The notes: a model not told the origin generated them from the letters alone. A DNA stretch of 64,000 nucleotides from Morinoia aosen (GCA_030386875.1 CM059564.1:39886075-39950074), one strand, 5' to 3'; counted from the first letter of the stretch, positions 37,216 to 50,080 are shown. Numbers and translations are program-made.

Positions 37216-40200
37216 CCATGTATTTTGCCACCAGTTCTATGTCGGCTTAGTCACAAGAAAACTTTGGGGTCGTACTTTTTGATAATTATCAACGTATACG
37301 ACGACTTAGAATAAACACAGCTAACAGTCGTTAAAGTATTATACTAGATCTGAGAATCATTATTAGATTCGTAAAATGTTCATATTTCTTTGAATAACAG
37401 TAAGCTGTTGCAAATATGAGACGAGAGACTCAGACTCATTGTTTATGTGCGGCATTACCTCGATCCCGCTCTTGTCTGCGTGCAAAAACTTGCCTCTTCA
37501 CTTCAAAAATGCCAGCCTCTGGGCATAAGCAAGAGGGGTAAATTGAATATTTTTGTTTGTCTTGGTGTCCAATACGCTCGGTACCTTCAGTTGAGATATC
37601 GATGTCACATCATAAACTGAAGATATTATTTTGGCATCATTTTGAGGCATGTTTTATACTACGGTGAAAACGTAAGATATCGAATGTCAGCCTTAAAATC
37701 TAAAATACATGACTTTAAGTTGATGATTCCTCTTCAAATATCGTTGGAATATGATTTGAATATTTGTTCTTTACCTTTCTTCAGCATTCCTCATTCCTTC
37801 AGCACAGCTTACTAACTCATTACAGCTTCGTCTGTAACTTCGCAAGGACGGAAAAAAGCTGAAAGCGTTTTTCTTGCCCATCTTGTTCATTGAATGCCCT
37901 CTAAATTTACTGCAGACAAGATTCTTTAGCTTCTCTGCTGATCATACATCTCACCGCAAGTTTACTTGTACGCTAAACTACTTATTGTGGCATCACATAA
38001 GACTCATTGCAGGGATCGTGTTGGACCAGATTTATATCTACTACGTTATAAATTATTTTTTCAAACTCGTACCACTTGGAAATATTTTTTCGCTGGGGGT
38101 ATTTCAATATTTTGAATAAGTGTTACTGTTTCAATTTTCTAAATTTACTCGCATTTTAATTTTTCCGAGGTGATGCATCTTTTGAGAGCTTAACTCGGAG
38201 GAGATGAATTGCTTACATTTGGTGTCAAATGCAATGGAGTCACATCCAGATTTCTGAGTGTGGATGTTAATTTCATTGATTAAGATGACCTTAATTCTGC
38301 AGGAATGATATTGAGCTCATCAAACCAAGCCATGACATTTGACACGAAATTTAAGACGACATAATTTCTCGACATAACTTTGCCGAAACATCTTTCGCTG
38401 TTGCATATTTTGCAAAAAGAACATCGTGCAGCGTTAATTCTAAATTGCTCTGGAAACATTTTTCGTCTAAATATTATTACCCAGGCACTTTTATTTTATT
38501 TTTTGGGAACGAGGACAGGGACGAATTGGAACTGTGATTTGCATAATGAATTTTTACCGCTGCAATAAAGTTGGGAATTAATTGAGCGCTCGGTTTGAAT
38601 TGCCAAACGTTAGGTAGAAACTTTCTGATCATTTTAAAATGTACTGGAAATTAATGACTAGTTGAGTTCTTATTTAAACATCAATCCGTGTATTCATGCG
38701 GAAGATAATTTACGATGATCCTTTACCCATTGATCGCCTGACAGTAATGGTTCTAATAATGAAATATTTTACTACCTCAATAATTTTTGTGCTCGCTAAG
38801 CCGTAGCTAATTCCAACGCTTCTATGAACGCTTATTAAGACAAATTGTTTAACATCGCGACTTTCGTACAACGTTGAAGTTTTTGCCGTTAGGCAAGACA
38901 ATACATCTCTTTTTTCTTAATTCTCACGAGCCGAGAATGTACGACCCTATTCATTTGTATGAACTAAACATCAAATTATTTTATGCATGACTGCAAAACC
39001 AGAAAGTAGATATTTCTGCTTGGCTTTTAGTTGAATTTAATTATCAATTTCTTATACGTACAATTGTACGATAGTAAAAAGAACAAATCGCAAAAATTCT
39101 TACGTTTGTTAGCTTGAAATTCTTCTTTACTGTTCTTGTTTATGAACGAATTCTAAACGTCAATCATTTATAATTTTCTGTAATGCATTATCCAACAGAG
39201 GCGACCGAGATGAGATCGTCATAAATCCTCCTGTGCCGAGATAGCGAGCACACCCTGGACTCCTGCTATGCTAAAGATGCTCTAAGCCATATTTTTTGGG
39301 CAGGTCCGAGCGGAAACAGTCTGTTAAAACCGTATCTCAGGTAGCATCTCAAGACCTTTTTCCTTATTTTGAAGCCATGCCTCTATCGATAGTCATGCAA
39401 GGCTGCAGTTTTTCGGTCCCCATGTTACTTTTTGCGCGTATTCATGCCAGTGTTAGGGGCGTCCCGAGGCTACTTGCTTCGATAATGGTACTCCAGATGA
39501 CTCGCCGCCGCACGACCGCCGTTTGGCATGCGCCGAACTGCGCTCTTGCGAGAGCCCACGAACGTTGCTGTACCTAGCCTGACACGTGGTGCGTGCGGTG
39601 CGGATGACAAGGCGATACACAACGCGCTAATTTGCGGCAGGCTGCTCTTTTGGTGCGACTTTGGGTTGGTTTATTGAGTTCGGTGGTTGGGAAACATTGC
39701 TCCCTCCTAATTTGTTTTACCGTTGAGTAATTTTAGATCCTCATGTATATCCCCCCCAAAAAAAAATTAGATGAGATACTTAATTTTACTGATCTCGTTG
39801 GTCGGAACAAGTATTCATAGTCTTCGCTGGTAAAATTCTATGTTTTGATATATTAAGTTCAGAAAACCGAGTTTATATTAAAAATTATGAAAATATTTGC
39901 AAGGTCGCCTGTTACCTACGTTTCAGTCATGTGTGAAGAGCGAATAGGTATACTTATAATACCGTTTCGAAATTTGATTCTTCTCAATAGCTGCGATCAA
40001 CAATAGTACACAAATTGACACGTAAAATATTATTTGTTTGTACTGTTTATGCTCTTTAAAATAGCCAGTGAATCACTAAAAACGTGACTAATTTTGAGAT
40101 TTAATGTTAAGCACATAGAAGACCATTATTTGCGTAATTCTATACGTGACGTAATAATAACTTACGAATTAATAAGTAAATTTTGCAAAACTTTTTACAC

Positions 40201-40839
40201 TAATCGCTGCTGCGAAAAATCTTGCTAAGCTCATGCAAATTTTGGAATTTGCAGGTCAGTGAACAAGGAGAAAATTCTTAATTGATATTTTTTTCTAATT
40301 AAAAATTTTTTAAGTAGGTAGGTTCCATATCCCTCACTTAGAAATGAAATTGAATTTTTTTTATGATTGTTGAACTTCGTAAAAAGCTTATCTTCAACAA
40401 AATATTTGATGAGAATTACGCCGTTGTTCATTAAATCAAATGAATGATCCATAACTAAAACATTCAATAACTAAGCTTAGCATTTTCTTAGAATTTTATT
40501 CTTGTGTCTACTTGTAATGGTTAGCAATTCAAGACTTATGGGAAATAATTGAGCCTCTTGCATTTTTTCATATTTATCTAACCTTTTGCAAAATTTATTC
40601 GTGCTATAAAACATTCGATAACTGATTCATACAAAAAAATTTAGAGTAAATATTAACACAAAAATCCATAGAATTTCTTCTCCGTGGCTTTCTTTATATT
40701 GCACAACTTTAGCAGTTAATTCGAGAATTTCAATTTTCTCACCCTAATGTTTCATCTTTATAAGCTGTAATACGAGAATATTTTGCGCAATAAAACACTG
40801 ATAATGTACTCGGAGGAATCATGTATTACCAAGAAGAAT
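37216..40839. other. AT-rich intergenic stretch with one GC-rich patch
   Basis: The segment 39,300-39,650 is markedly GC-richer and has a 93-codon plus-strand frame, without recognisable domain or splice pattern. The rest is AT-rich and featureless by eye. Confidence 0.4.
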
Positions 40840-40990
40840 CGCACAGCACACAGATGAGTCACATAGTACGCACATGAATTACATATATACACAAATGAGT
40901 CACATAGTACGCATATGAATTACACAGTGCATAAAAAAATCATATTATACACAGATTTAATCCTATAGCACATAGATGAATCACATAGCG
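40840..40990. repeat. Imperfect minisatellite of about 20 bp units
   Basis: Variants of GATGAGTCACATAGTACGCA recur about six times, becoming more degenerate to the right. Confidence 0.75.
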
Positions 40991-41179
40991 CACTTCGGAA
41001 AGCGCACAGAAGTATCTGCACAAAGTGTGTGCTGCGCCACGAAGAAAACACCGGATTTGCTCGCCAAATGCCCCCGACCAGCCACGAGGTGTGAACGCTG
41101 CGCTGAGGCCGCGAGCCACGATAGAAAATAAAAGGTAGGGTCAACCAGTCTTTTCTTCGTCGACCGTGTGGCAACGTTG

Positions 41180-41392
41180 ACGTCACTGTAACGAGCCAAT
41201 AACAGCGCTCATATTGCATCTGGCAACACTGCTAGCCCCAAATCTAGCACCGCTGTTGGCCTAACGACACGCCGCAATGCTAACTTCATGGCAACGAACC
41301 AGTGGCAACGCTCATATTTCATTTGACAACACTGCTAGCCCAAATCTGGCACCGCTATTGGTCTAACAAAATGTCGCAATGGTGACGTCATA
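41180..41392. repeat. Tandem duplication of about 105-115 bp
   Basis: CAACACTGCTAGCCCCAAAT near 41224 and CAACACTGCTAGCCCAAATC near 41328 are each followed by a CACCGCTRTTGG-CTAACRA block and a CGCAATG block. Confidence 0.8.
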
Positions 41393-42040
41393 AAGTTAGC
41401 TTGAAATTAAGCCATTTTATTGGCCAGCCGAACGAGAGGAGGCGCATTTTCCCCATAGAAATGACTTTACCTCATTTCCTCAACCGTGGCGCGAGTACAG
41501 ATGACGTGAGCGGCTCGGAGTGACAGGCCCGCTGGAGCGGCTCGCACGCAATGGGGCGCGACCTACAAAATATTAGCGGCTTCTCTAACGAAGCGCACGT
41601 GGCGGAGGGAAGGTTGGTGTTTTTTTTGGTGCTTTCACTAGGGTAGTGAGACTGCACTTCAGTTTTTTTGTGATGGATAAGCCTCTTTCCCGGAGTTGAG
41701 TTGTAGGTCGTAAGAAAGATTCACGCATTTTTTTCAGTGTTTTGTGTGTTGTAGAGTGAGTGAGAATTGATGTAAGCACCAAGATGCTCTATTCCAACTA
41801 CATCAAGATTGGATAGCCTTTATTTTTCTTGGATACCGTTTCATGTGAATATTCTTCAGAAAATATGCGTTTGAATCACAAATGACGTATCTTATTAACT
41901 TCATGATATCGAATTCGCAAGGCTTTTATCGAGAATACCATTTGTGATCATTCCTCGTCTGATGAGGTGTGTGAACTCTATTTTACTGTTGTATGGGTAA
42001 CAATGTTTCACACTGATGCACCATTTAAGTTACGCAATTT
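41393..42040. other. Intergenic stretch upstream of the LINE insertion
   Basis: A GC-rich block at 41,430-41,610 is followed by AT-rich DNA. Short frames occur on the minus strand only, and no gene is recognised. Confidence 0.4.
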
Positions 42041-42053
42041 TATATTTGCTACC

Positions 42054-42750
42054 GAGCAAATAGTAGTTAGTTTAGTAAATAGTTTAGTAGGGGGTTGAGA
42101 GCAGCTGAGAGGAGGAAGTTGGATGTGTTTGAGATGAAGTGTTTGAGGAGCATGTATGGAGTAACTAGAAGAGATAGGATCAGGAATGAGTTGGTTAGGG
42201 GGCAGACGGGTGTTATCAAAAAGTTGAGCAGGCGAGTGGATGAAAGAGTGCTTGGATGGTTTGGGCATCTTGAAAGAATGAATGTTGAGCGGCTGGTGAA
42301 AAAGATATATATGTCGGAAGTGAGTGGTCTTCGAGCGCGAGGTAGACCACGGATGAGTTGGATGGATGGGGTGCGACGTGCTTTGTATGAGAGGGGTCTG
42401 ACTGTGGACGTGGCGAGAGGGATGGCTGCGGACAGAAGTGAGTGGGGGCAGTGTATAAGGAGGTAATTTTATTTTTGACGCGTTACTGGAAGCTGCCCGC
42501 GTGTGATGGGGTTGACCTGTCATGTGCGGGGGGAGGGGCTGCACTCAATGAAGCGGTCGGGGTAAACCAGCTGTGGCTGTCGGGCCTGACTGTGGAAGGT
42601 GGTTGTGCTGGGCTGCTGCTGATCCTGGCAGTTCAGGTGCGGCCAGTGCTGCCTCTCTCGCCTCCTAGTGACTAAGTGTGGTGATTGTGGCCTGCTGTCG
42701 GCTACCCTCCCATAGGGAGGATAAGCCCGGTATATGTATATGTGTGTATG
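42054..42750 (+). mobile_element. 5'-truncated non-LTR retrotransposon (LINE) with target-site duplications
   Basis: The insert is bordered by perfect 13-bp direct repeats TATATTTGCTACC at 42041-42053 and 42751-42763, the signature of target-primed reverse transcription. Inside are the C-terminal part of a reverse transcriptase ORF, a GC-rich 3' untranslated region with a stable-looking GC-rich core, and a TATATGTATATGTGTGTATG tail next to the right duplication. The clade (RTE-like or other) cannot be assigned from this fragment. The intact duplications and uninterrupted frame suggest a fairly recent insertion. Confidence 0.85.
42095..42466 (+). pseudogene. C-terminal fragment of a LINE endonuclease-reverse transcriptase ORF
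   Basis: The open frame of about 123 codons contains the usual tail of arthropod LINE polyproteins: FEMKCLRSMYGVTRRDRIRNE, then VLGWFGHLERM, then RARGRPRMSWMDGVRRAL, then DRSEWGQ before the stop. The catalytic reverse transcriptase core and the endonuclease are missing because of 5' truncation, so it cannot be functional alone. The frame carries no stop or frameshift. The 178-codon frame on the opposite strand is a shadow. Confidence 0.85.
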
Positions 42751-42763
42751 TATATTTGCTACC

Positions 42764-45209
42764 ATTATCCGGGGTTAGTTCCAGTACCAATAATATTGCA
42801 ATGGGTTCTATTGAGACAGTGAGAAGTGTACTTCCTTCCGTGCGTAGAAGAATTTTTTAATTCGTTTGGAAGCATACAGTTGAATGGTATCCAAGTTACC
42901 TCTCAATGTATTGCGCGGCGTGGAGAAAATTATCTTCTTGGCTAATCTATTCACATATTAAATAAATGACATTGAATTATACTTTCATCTTTCGTGAAAA
43001 CTTTGATTCCATGTTTCCATGCCTTGTTTGCTATTTCTCCTTTATTTTTTATTCTTTCATTCTAAAATTTTAAAACGCTAATCTTTCACAAAAGAATACC
43101 AAACAACCGTATCTATTCTTTTAAAACACGTTATTTAAATATTGTGTTTATTCCGGTCAGGCAGTGAAATCCGTATCACAGATACACTTATCAAGCATTT
43201 TCATCTCAGAGAGTCGAAAGATTCAATGGTTGGTTACGAACAAAACCAAACTCCAATCACTGATCACAACCAAGGCTTAGTTAATAACATAACATGATTC
43301 ATTGATTTTACTGTAGAGGACCCGAAGGTAAACACGATCGTGTCTGAAGTCTAGCGAGTGACGATGCAAGTGACGTGCGCATTCTGAAATTCTGAATGCC
43401 GTTTTACTCTACGTAGTTTGATGCTTTGAGTGTCATTAATTTGTCCTAGTTAAATTATCATAATTGAGGGTTGGAGGTCTTTGGAGAGGTGTTGATGTAA
43501 ATGTTGTACCGTGTCCAGTAATTTGGTGTCTGTGACAGGGAACACGTCTCGTGATGCAGCTCAAGAATGCAACGTAATTTTGAATTTATTTCGATTCCTT
43601 GACATGAGTTCATGGTCGATCAGAGAAATAGTCAAGAAGGTCTAAAAAAAACATGCATTGAGTGCCAGTCAAAAAGTTAATTTGTGCGAGGAGATTATAA
43701 ATTTGATACCGTTTTAGCCAATTCTAAACATAGACTTTAGCAGGTCTCCCAAGCTCAAATATTCATTCGAGAACTCGCTTCATTCCGGATATTCCAAACT
43801 GCCCAGAAACAAGCTGAACAAGGGATGGAAGGACGAGGTGTAACAATAAAATGTCAAAACCTCACTGTTAGATTGAGTAAAAATTCCCTCCCTACTTTAG
43901 CACAGTGAATGGGGAACGAGAACTTTTGTTACATTTTAATAAAATACAACTGTAGTGTAGGCTTTAATTAAAATGAAATATGATTTTAAAAACGGCATTA
44001 TACATGTTCACATTTATCATATAATTATCTCACCGCTGTATATCAATAGCGATATGTTGAACTTCTGTGTTTCTGTTTAGAATCGTCATGCTTCCACTGA
44101 GGACAAAAATGATCTCCGTCAATGGCAGAAATGTTTTCATTCATTTTAGATTAGGGTATTTATCCTTGCGTGTTAGTTTTGAATTCGACACACAAGTTCA
44201 CACAGCGACCTGCATTCTCAAATCTTTGGGACATGAAATGATTTAATGGTGTCGTGTCTCCCAGCGTCCATTGAAGTGTGAAGATGCTTCAGTGGTTCTG
44301 AAACGGGACTGCGCGCAGATTTGGATCAGATTCGTTCACAAGCGTCAATTTGTAACATCGCGGTCCGGCAGAAAGTAGGGCTAACGGCGAGCATACGTAG
44401 TAATTGTGGCACGTACAGGAGAGCTCGTGACCTTACATTGCTGCCGGGTTAATCGGTAGGGCATTCCTAACCAGGTCAAGCTTTACTTGCCTCATTTCAA
44501 TTGCGTTTCGTGCATTATATTGTTTTCAGTTAGACCCCGAAGGCTTGATCAGATTCCTAACCAGGTCAAGCTTTACTCGTGTATTTTATTTAAATTACAT
44601 TTAGTGCTATTAATTTGTTGTTTTACATCTAAACACCTGAAAATATTTCATTTCAGCGCAATTTGTTATAACCTATTTCCGGTTTCGATTCGTTTTCAGT
44701 TTTTTTCCTAGACCGTAAAATCTTAATGACAAGTTCCTTACTTGAAGCTCAAACATTGATAACACAACTTTTTTTTGTTTCCAACTTTCCATAACGACAC
44801 ACGTTTATTTTACCCCCATTGCGGACTCAGGTACATTAACGTCAACGAAGAACCACTTCAAGTCGGGCACAAATCTCTAAGCCTCACCCATGCATGGCTT
44901 ACGGTCAGTCTCATTTGGCAGTGTCACCGACTTTTGGGGCTATCGCGATGACGATCAGAGCGTGGGTACGTCAGTCAGTGAGCACGAGGGTGATCCCGTT
45001 AACCGGAGATCCAACATCAACTATTTGAATCTGAAGACATGGTCATCTTTTGGCTCTGCGGACCCAAATCGTGAGGCCTTGGGACGTGAGGCATGACAAG
45101 GTTACACGGCCCTCGTTCTGCGGAGCATCTCTCCGCTCGCCCCCTCCCTCGTGTGGCTGACTTGGACGTTTTTTCCGGGTTGGGGGGAAGTAGAGCAGAA
45201 TTCGGTGGA
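42764..45209. other. Intergenic stretch, no supported gene
   Basis: Apart from the tRNA-like fragment near 44,450 nothing is recognised. A 68-codon frame at 44,890-45,096 has ordinary composition and no motif. Confidence 0.45.
44430..44580 (+). other. tRNA-like fragment with a duplicated 26-bp block
   Basis: GGGTTAATCGGTAGGGCATT looks like a tRNA D-arm or A box. ATTCCTAACCAGGTCAAGCT plus TTACT is present at 44463 and again at 44553, 90 bp apart. It is probably the remains of a tRNA-derived SINE. Confidence 0.35.
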
Positions 45210-45465
45210 GCAGATCGGGATACAATGGGTTGGAGTGAGTTAGAGGGGGATATTGGCTAAATTGGATTACAATGGAACAAAGTAGGATAGAATGGGACAA
45301 AATAGGACAAAATGCGACAAAGTAAGATAGAATGGGTTAGAATTAGACAGAATTGGATAGAAAGGAATAGAATAGAATATAATGAAACAGAATGGGTTGG
45401 AATGAGATAGTGCGGAAAAGGTTGCGACTGAATGGGTTAGAATGGGATAAAAGAGAGTAAGAAAT
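45210..45465. repeat. Purine-rich minisatellite with a roughly 10-bp unit
   Basis: Units such as GATAGAATGG, GACAAAATAG and GGTTAGAATG follow one another; the plus strand is nearly free of C. Frames on the minus strand rich in Ile, Pro, Phe and Ser are artefacts. Confidence 0.8.
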
Positions 45466-46018
45466 TCTACAGGAAATAATTGAGCATTTTCAACATTTAT
45501 CATAACAATCCTGTAAGTAGTCATGATAGATGAATCAGCTCAAACTTGATAATATTTGCTATTATTATAACCTTGCATATCGATTCGATTAGATTTTTTC
45601 AAAATGAGGGTGAAATACATTACTTTCAAAACGAAAAATTTTATAAAATATATCGTGCATTTACAAGCGTAAATTTCGATTGAGTAGGTGTGAGTGATAT
45701 AAAAATATCCCTGAGATATTTTTCTCCTTATGTCATAACACTAACGCGATGAAGCTCTCCCACTCAAGTGCACCTTATAATATAAATATTGTATCGTCCT
45801 CCTGTCCAGGGACAAGAGCTCTGATAAAACTACCTGTATCTTATCTACCACATTTATTTCCCACGAGAAGAGATATTTTTTTACCGTTACGTAGGCACTC
45901 TACCTTCAACAACTTCCCCTTGTACACACAGTATCAATGATTATTTGGGTAGGTCTCAGAATAAATTATGAGTATTTACCCGGCAAGGAGATAAAATTAT
46001 AGTATATGAATCGTAGGA

Positions 46019-46335
46019 ATCAGTGCTCCAAGGAGGAGTTGTTAGATCCCGAGTTGAAGGTTAAGTAGCCCTTCCTTATGTTGAAATAGAATAGGTCTAT
46101 TGTTTAGTTACGAACCATCTTTTTTAGGTTCACTGCTGTCCTGTTTTTCAGCACCAACTAATTCGTTTTTCAAGTTTTTCATTTGTATGAACTTTTTATT
46201 TTCTTACTTTTCCTCTGTACCCTTTGCGTAGATTCCGCGTTCCTTCAAGTCCACACTAAATGGCGCCTTTCTCAATCCTCTCTTTGGAACGCCTCTGCTG
46301 CGGTTAAGGATGCTCAAACTTATATCTAAATGAAT
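46019..46335 (+). mobile_element. Dispersed repeat family A, full length
   Basis: It begins ATCAGTGCTCCAAGGAGGAG, continues ATCCCGAGTTGAAGGTTAAG, TATGTTGAAATAGAATAGG, TTTTTCAGCACCAACTAATT and CACTAAATGGCGCCTTTCTC, and ends GCTCAAACTTATATCTAAATG. Family B copy 2 starts within about 20 bp of its end. Confidence 0.85.
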
Positions 46336-46352
46336 TTATCGTTTATGAATCT

Positions 46353-46560
46353 TTAACACTCTGACTGCGACGTGAGCTACCAGTGGTACACGGATGTAAT
46401 TTTCAAAGTGATGCTGCTCGACCAGTAGTCACTAACTTAATTTTCATAAATATTTAATCAAAACGAAATGAAAGTACGATTCAGTTAATGTTTGCTATTT
46501 TCAAAATAGCTTACTACAATTGACTTCAAATTCGAGTTGAATATTGAACTTCAATTTTTA
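46353..46560 (+). mobile_element. Dispersed repeat family B, copy 2
   Basis: It starts TTAACACTCTGACTGCGACG, continues AGCTACCAGTGGTACACGGA, AACTTAATTTTCATAAATAT and CAGTTAATGTTTGCTATTTT, and ends near AATATTGAACTTCAATTT. This is the copy whose left end looks most like piggyBac (TTAA then a TGACTGCG motif). Confidence 0.7.
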
Positions 46561-47479
46561 CTTGCTTCAGATTCAGATATTGACTTTCAGATTGTAAGCG
46601 ATAAAAATTTGATTACGTATATCCGGAGGACACATTATTGTCAGTATGACTACACCTACACTGTCTTCAGTGATCGGTGCTGGAGAATGTGTTGCTTGAA
46701 ATCACCTTGTGGACGCATTCCTACCCTAATAACCCAATTATAGTTTGAACTGAATCGTTCCGTCACCTATGAACGCCTTCAATCATTTTTCAACGACGGT
46801 CTTTCGGGCGAAACGACTACTCATCTTCTATTAGAAGTAACAATTTTCGTTGCTGAACACGCATATATTTCTAACGGGCCTTCGAAGTGCTCTAGATTTA
46901 CACTGGCAAGCGCAGCGTGCTTTAAACTTTGCAGTACGGGGACATTTCTGACTGCTATAGGTTTGATATTGCAAGGAAATGAACTCCAACTGAATGAACT
47001 CCAAATGAACTGAACTCCAACCTGTTTTTTTTTATGAAATAACATGTACTGAAGTTCCAAAGTAGTTTCCATGCGTTCTGTAATTGGCATTACTGAACCA
47101 TGTATAAAAATTAAATGCCTTTATGCTCATGTTCGATTGTTTACCTTCGATTCTCTTCAAAAACAAAGCTTATAGCCGCGTTCCACGAGTCAATTGTTTT
47201 ATGGTCAAGGCTTGCAAAGCACAAAATTTTAAATTTTAGTAGAAATAAACCCTATTTGTTTGAATTTTGTTGAGGCTCTTAACCAGAAATTAATGTGAGA
47301 GAGACAGAATACAGTGACGTTGAGCCTGCTATGTAACACTCGGCTGTCTAATAGAATTAATTTACGGTTCTAAAACATGAACGAAATATTAAAATATTTA
47401 GTGAGATTTATTCCACACATGGCGACGAGTAACGTATACCACAATAATTTTCACGCGAAGTGATAAACCTTCTTTTCCG

Positions 47480-47793
47480 TGAGGGGAAATATGAAGTCTC
47501 GAGGTGAAGATTAGGTAGGCCTTTTATTCGTTGAAATGAAATAAATGTCGTGTTTTGTTACGGATTATGTTTTTTGATTCACTGCCGTCCTGTTTCCAGC
47601 ATCTCCTTCAACTTTTACCTTGTTTCAGAACTTCCTTTTTAACAACCTGTTCCTATGCGCAAGGGATCCCGGGTGGGAGTACACATTGTGTAAAGACTCG
47701 TTCAACTCAATACTAAATGGTGCCTTCACTATTTTTTTCCTCGGAAGACTTTTGTCGTGGTTTAGGAGGCTTAAACTAACATATCTATTCTAT
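47480..47793 (+). mobile_element. Dispersed repeat family A, nearly full length
   Basis: It matches from AGGGGAAATATGAAGTCTCG through ATTCGTTGAAATGAAATAAA, CACTGCCGTCCTGTTTCCAG, CTAAATGGTGCCTTCACT and TTAGGAGGCTTAAACTAAC to the ATATCTATTCTATTG tail. The first block is diverged. Confidence 0.8.
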
Positions 47794-48375
47794 TGTAATG
47801 AACTTCCTTCATTTAAAATGATTTAACTATCAATTAACACGTCACAAGTTTTTAAATTATCAAGTTATATAAGTGTGGCTTCGTAGAGACAATGCTGCTT
47901 TACAAGCTAGAGATGTAATGACCTTCACATTATAAGTCACTATTTACTTGTCGTTCTGATGCTGGATTTTTAAACAATTTACGTCGACTTAGTAGAATAG
48001 CGTGAGCTTTGCTAAGCCGTCTTGGCTACGCTATGTGCTACAGTACATATCGTATTTAATTCAAGTTATCAGAGACTTACGTTGCCAGTTGCGCCGGTAT
48101 GACGTCGTAATTTGATTGAAAATCTGGGTCCTGAAAGACTGTTGTTAAGCAGAGAGCATTGACGGTAAAGTTCTCGTGGCAGGAGTTGTTGCTGGCCTAG
48201 CGAGAACAGGGTTGCTACATTAGTTTTTCAAGCCAAAATGTCTAATTTTTCCTTTTTCAAATGAATTTGCCCTTAACGACATTTCAGCACTTGACACTCT
48301 GACCAGGGTTGCCAGATGCTGAGTAGTTTTTATGGACAAATATTACCTGAAAAATTCGAATCAGACTATCCTGAT

Positions 48376-48834
48376 CTAGCTCACAGCCAGGTAACGCACT
48401 TCCCATATCGCGTGACTGGATGTCGTAGTCAAGTTAATGTACCATGGAACAAATGAGGTCCATGAGCTGCTGAACGGAGCAAACCCCGGAGTGATCAACG
48501 TACCCATGCAAAGGCTCCCGTCCTTAATTCGAAGATGAATGGTGTTCCTAGCCACGACGGTCGCCGTTGGCATATTATTAGATACTAATGTACACGGCCC
48601 GTCAACAATGACGGAATTCAACATTTTTCTTGAACAATTTTCCAGATGTGGATGATAAACAAATATATCCATCCTAATAGTACTCGCGATTAAAATATTC
48701 TTGTACTTGCGCATTAGTGGAACTCGCATCACAGACATGGCCATTATGCATCCTTTAAGAGCATGAAAGACAGACGGACCAACCATAATATTCAATGAGA
48801 TCCCCATTGTAATAAAATGTGAGAAATTACGCAC
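48376..48834 (-). CDS. Unrecognised open frame of about 140-150 codons
   Basis: The frame is open for 152 codons; the first ATG lies about ten codons in (MGISLNIMVG). It contains CIMAMSVMRVPLMRKYKNIL, PTATVVARNTIHLRIKDGS and a hydroxylated C-terminal end (YINLTTTSSHAIWEVRYLAV). No domain is recognised and no splice sites were seen around it. Even composition and absence of tandem repeats make it one of the few non-trivial frames outside the rau-like gene. It could be a degraded mobile-element ORF. Confidence 0.2.
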   Translation of the reverse strand: MRNFSHFITMGISLNIMVGPSVFHALKGCIMAMSVMRVPLMRKYKNILIASTIRMDIFVYHPHLENCSRKMLNSVIVDGPCTLVSNNMPTATVVARNTIHLRIKDGSLCMGTLITPGFAPFSSSWTSFVPWYINLTTTSSHAIWEVRYLAVS

Positions 48835-49594
48835 AAAATAGACAAATTTATTGACTCATTTATTAATTTATTAATTTATTCAATGAGACACCTGGCGTTT
48901 TATCTTATAGAATATAAGACATGTTGAATGGTAAGCAGGGATTATTATACACAGAAATTATTCGTTTGCTACAGACTATGAAGTATTCGACGCACTAATG
49001 GCAAAAATGTTAAATTTCAACCATTTGGAGGGCATGAATGTTAGGTCTGTTCTTGACACACTTGTTTGTGTGTAAACGCAGTTCATGAACATATGAGTAA
49101 AGATAACACCCTGTTGGGATACTGAAAAGATAAGGGCAGTTATTTGGTACGGAAATTATTAAACTTCTACTTAGGCTTATTGATGAAGTAGATGCATTGA
49201 GTACGAAACAAATAACTGGCACGACATATTACTGACATCGATAACAATGAAAAAGTGCTGCACTTTTCTCCTCTGCTGCAAATTTTACTTCCACTATTAA
49301 AAAAATGAATGTGTTGAAGTTGGAGAGGCTTGCTTCTAGATTCACCTAAAATTCAAGTTGATGAATTATCTCAACAATTTTTCACTGTAGGAAATATGCA
49401 ATGGTCGTTTATATCAATTCCTTGGTGATTCTAATTCATGGTACCACGCGTCGCTTTCTTTCGGCAGCGGAGATTGGCCTACACCTCACGCACGTCAGTG
49501 TGATCTGACAGAAGAGTTCTCCCACACCGGCGTCGTATGATGTCATTTCAAACGAACAACATCGCTTGAACGTCCAATTTGTGGCGTCGAGTTA

Positions 49595-50080
49595 GTGCAC
49601 ACACACTTGGCGTGTGGGGTACAATGCACACACACATGACGTGTAGGGTATAATGCGCACACACATGACGTGTGGGGTACAATGCACACACACGTGGCGT
49701 GTGGGGTACAATGCACACACACACATGACGTGTGGTGTACAATGCACACACACATGGCGTGTGGGGTACAATGCACACACACTTGGCGTGTGGGGTACAA
49801 TGCACATACACATGACGTGTGGAGTACAATGCACATACACATGACATATGGGGTACAATGCACACACACATAACGTGTGGGGTACAATGCACACACACAT
49901 GGCGTGTGGGGTACAATGCACACACACTTGGCGTGTGGAGTACAATGTACACAAACATGCCGTGTGGAGTACAATGCACCCATACATGACGTGTGGGGTA
50001 CAATGTACAGATACATGACGCGTGGGGTACAATGCACACATACATGACGTGTGGGGTACAATGCGCACACTTGACGTGTG
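49595..50080. repeat. 29-bp minisatellite, about 17 copies
   Basis: The unit is ACAATGCACACACACATGAC followed by GTGTGGGGT. Most units are exactly 29 bp; one near 49708 has 31 because of an extra CA. The repeats touch with no spacers. Three overlapping minus-strand frames of 165-175 codons come from the 29-bp period cycling through all three frames with no stop. Confidence 0.95.

Noticed and set aside
42008-42544. 178-residue minus-strand protein
   Set aside because: Antisense shadow of the LINE reverse transcriptase tail, with no motif of its own.
49595-50080. CRISPR array (29-bp repeats)
   Set aside because: The repeats abut with no spacers and the context is eukaryotic; it is a minisatellite.
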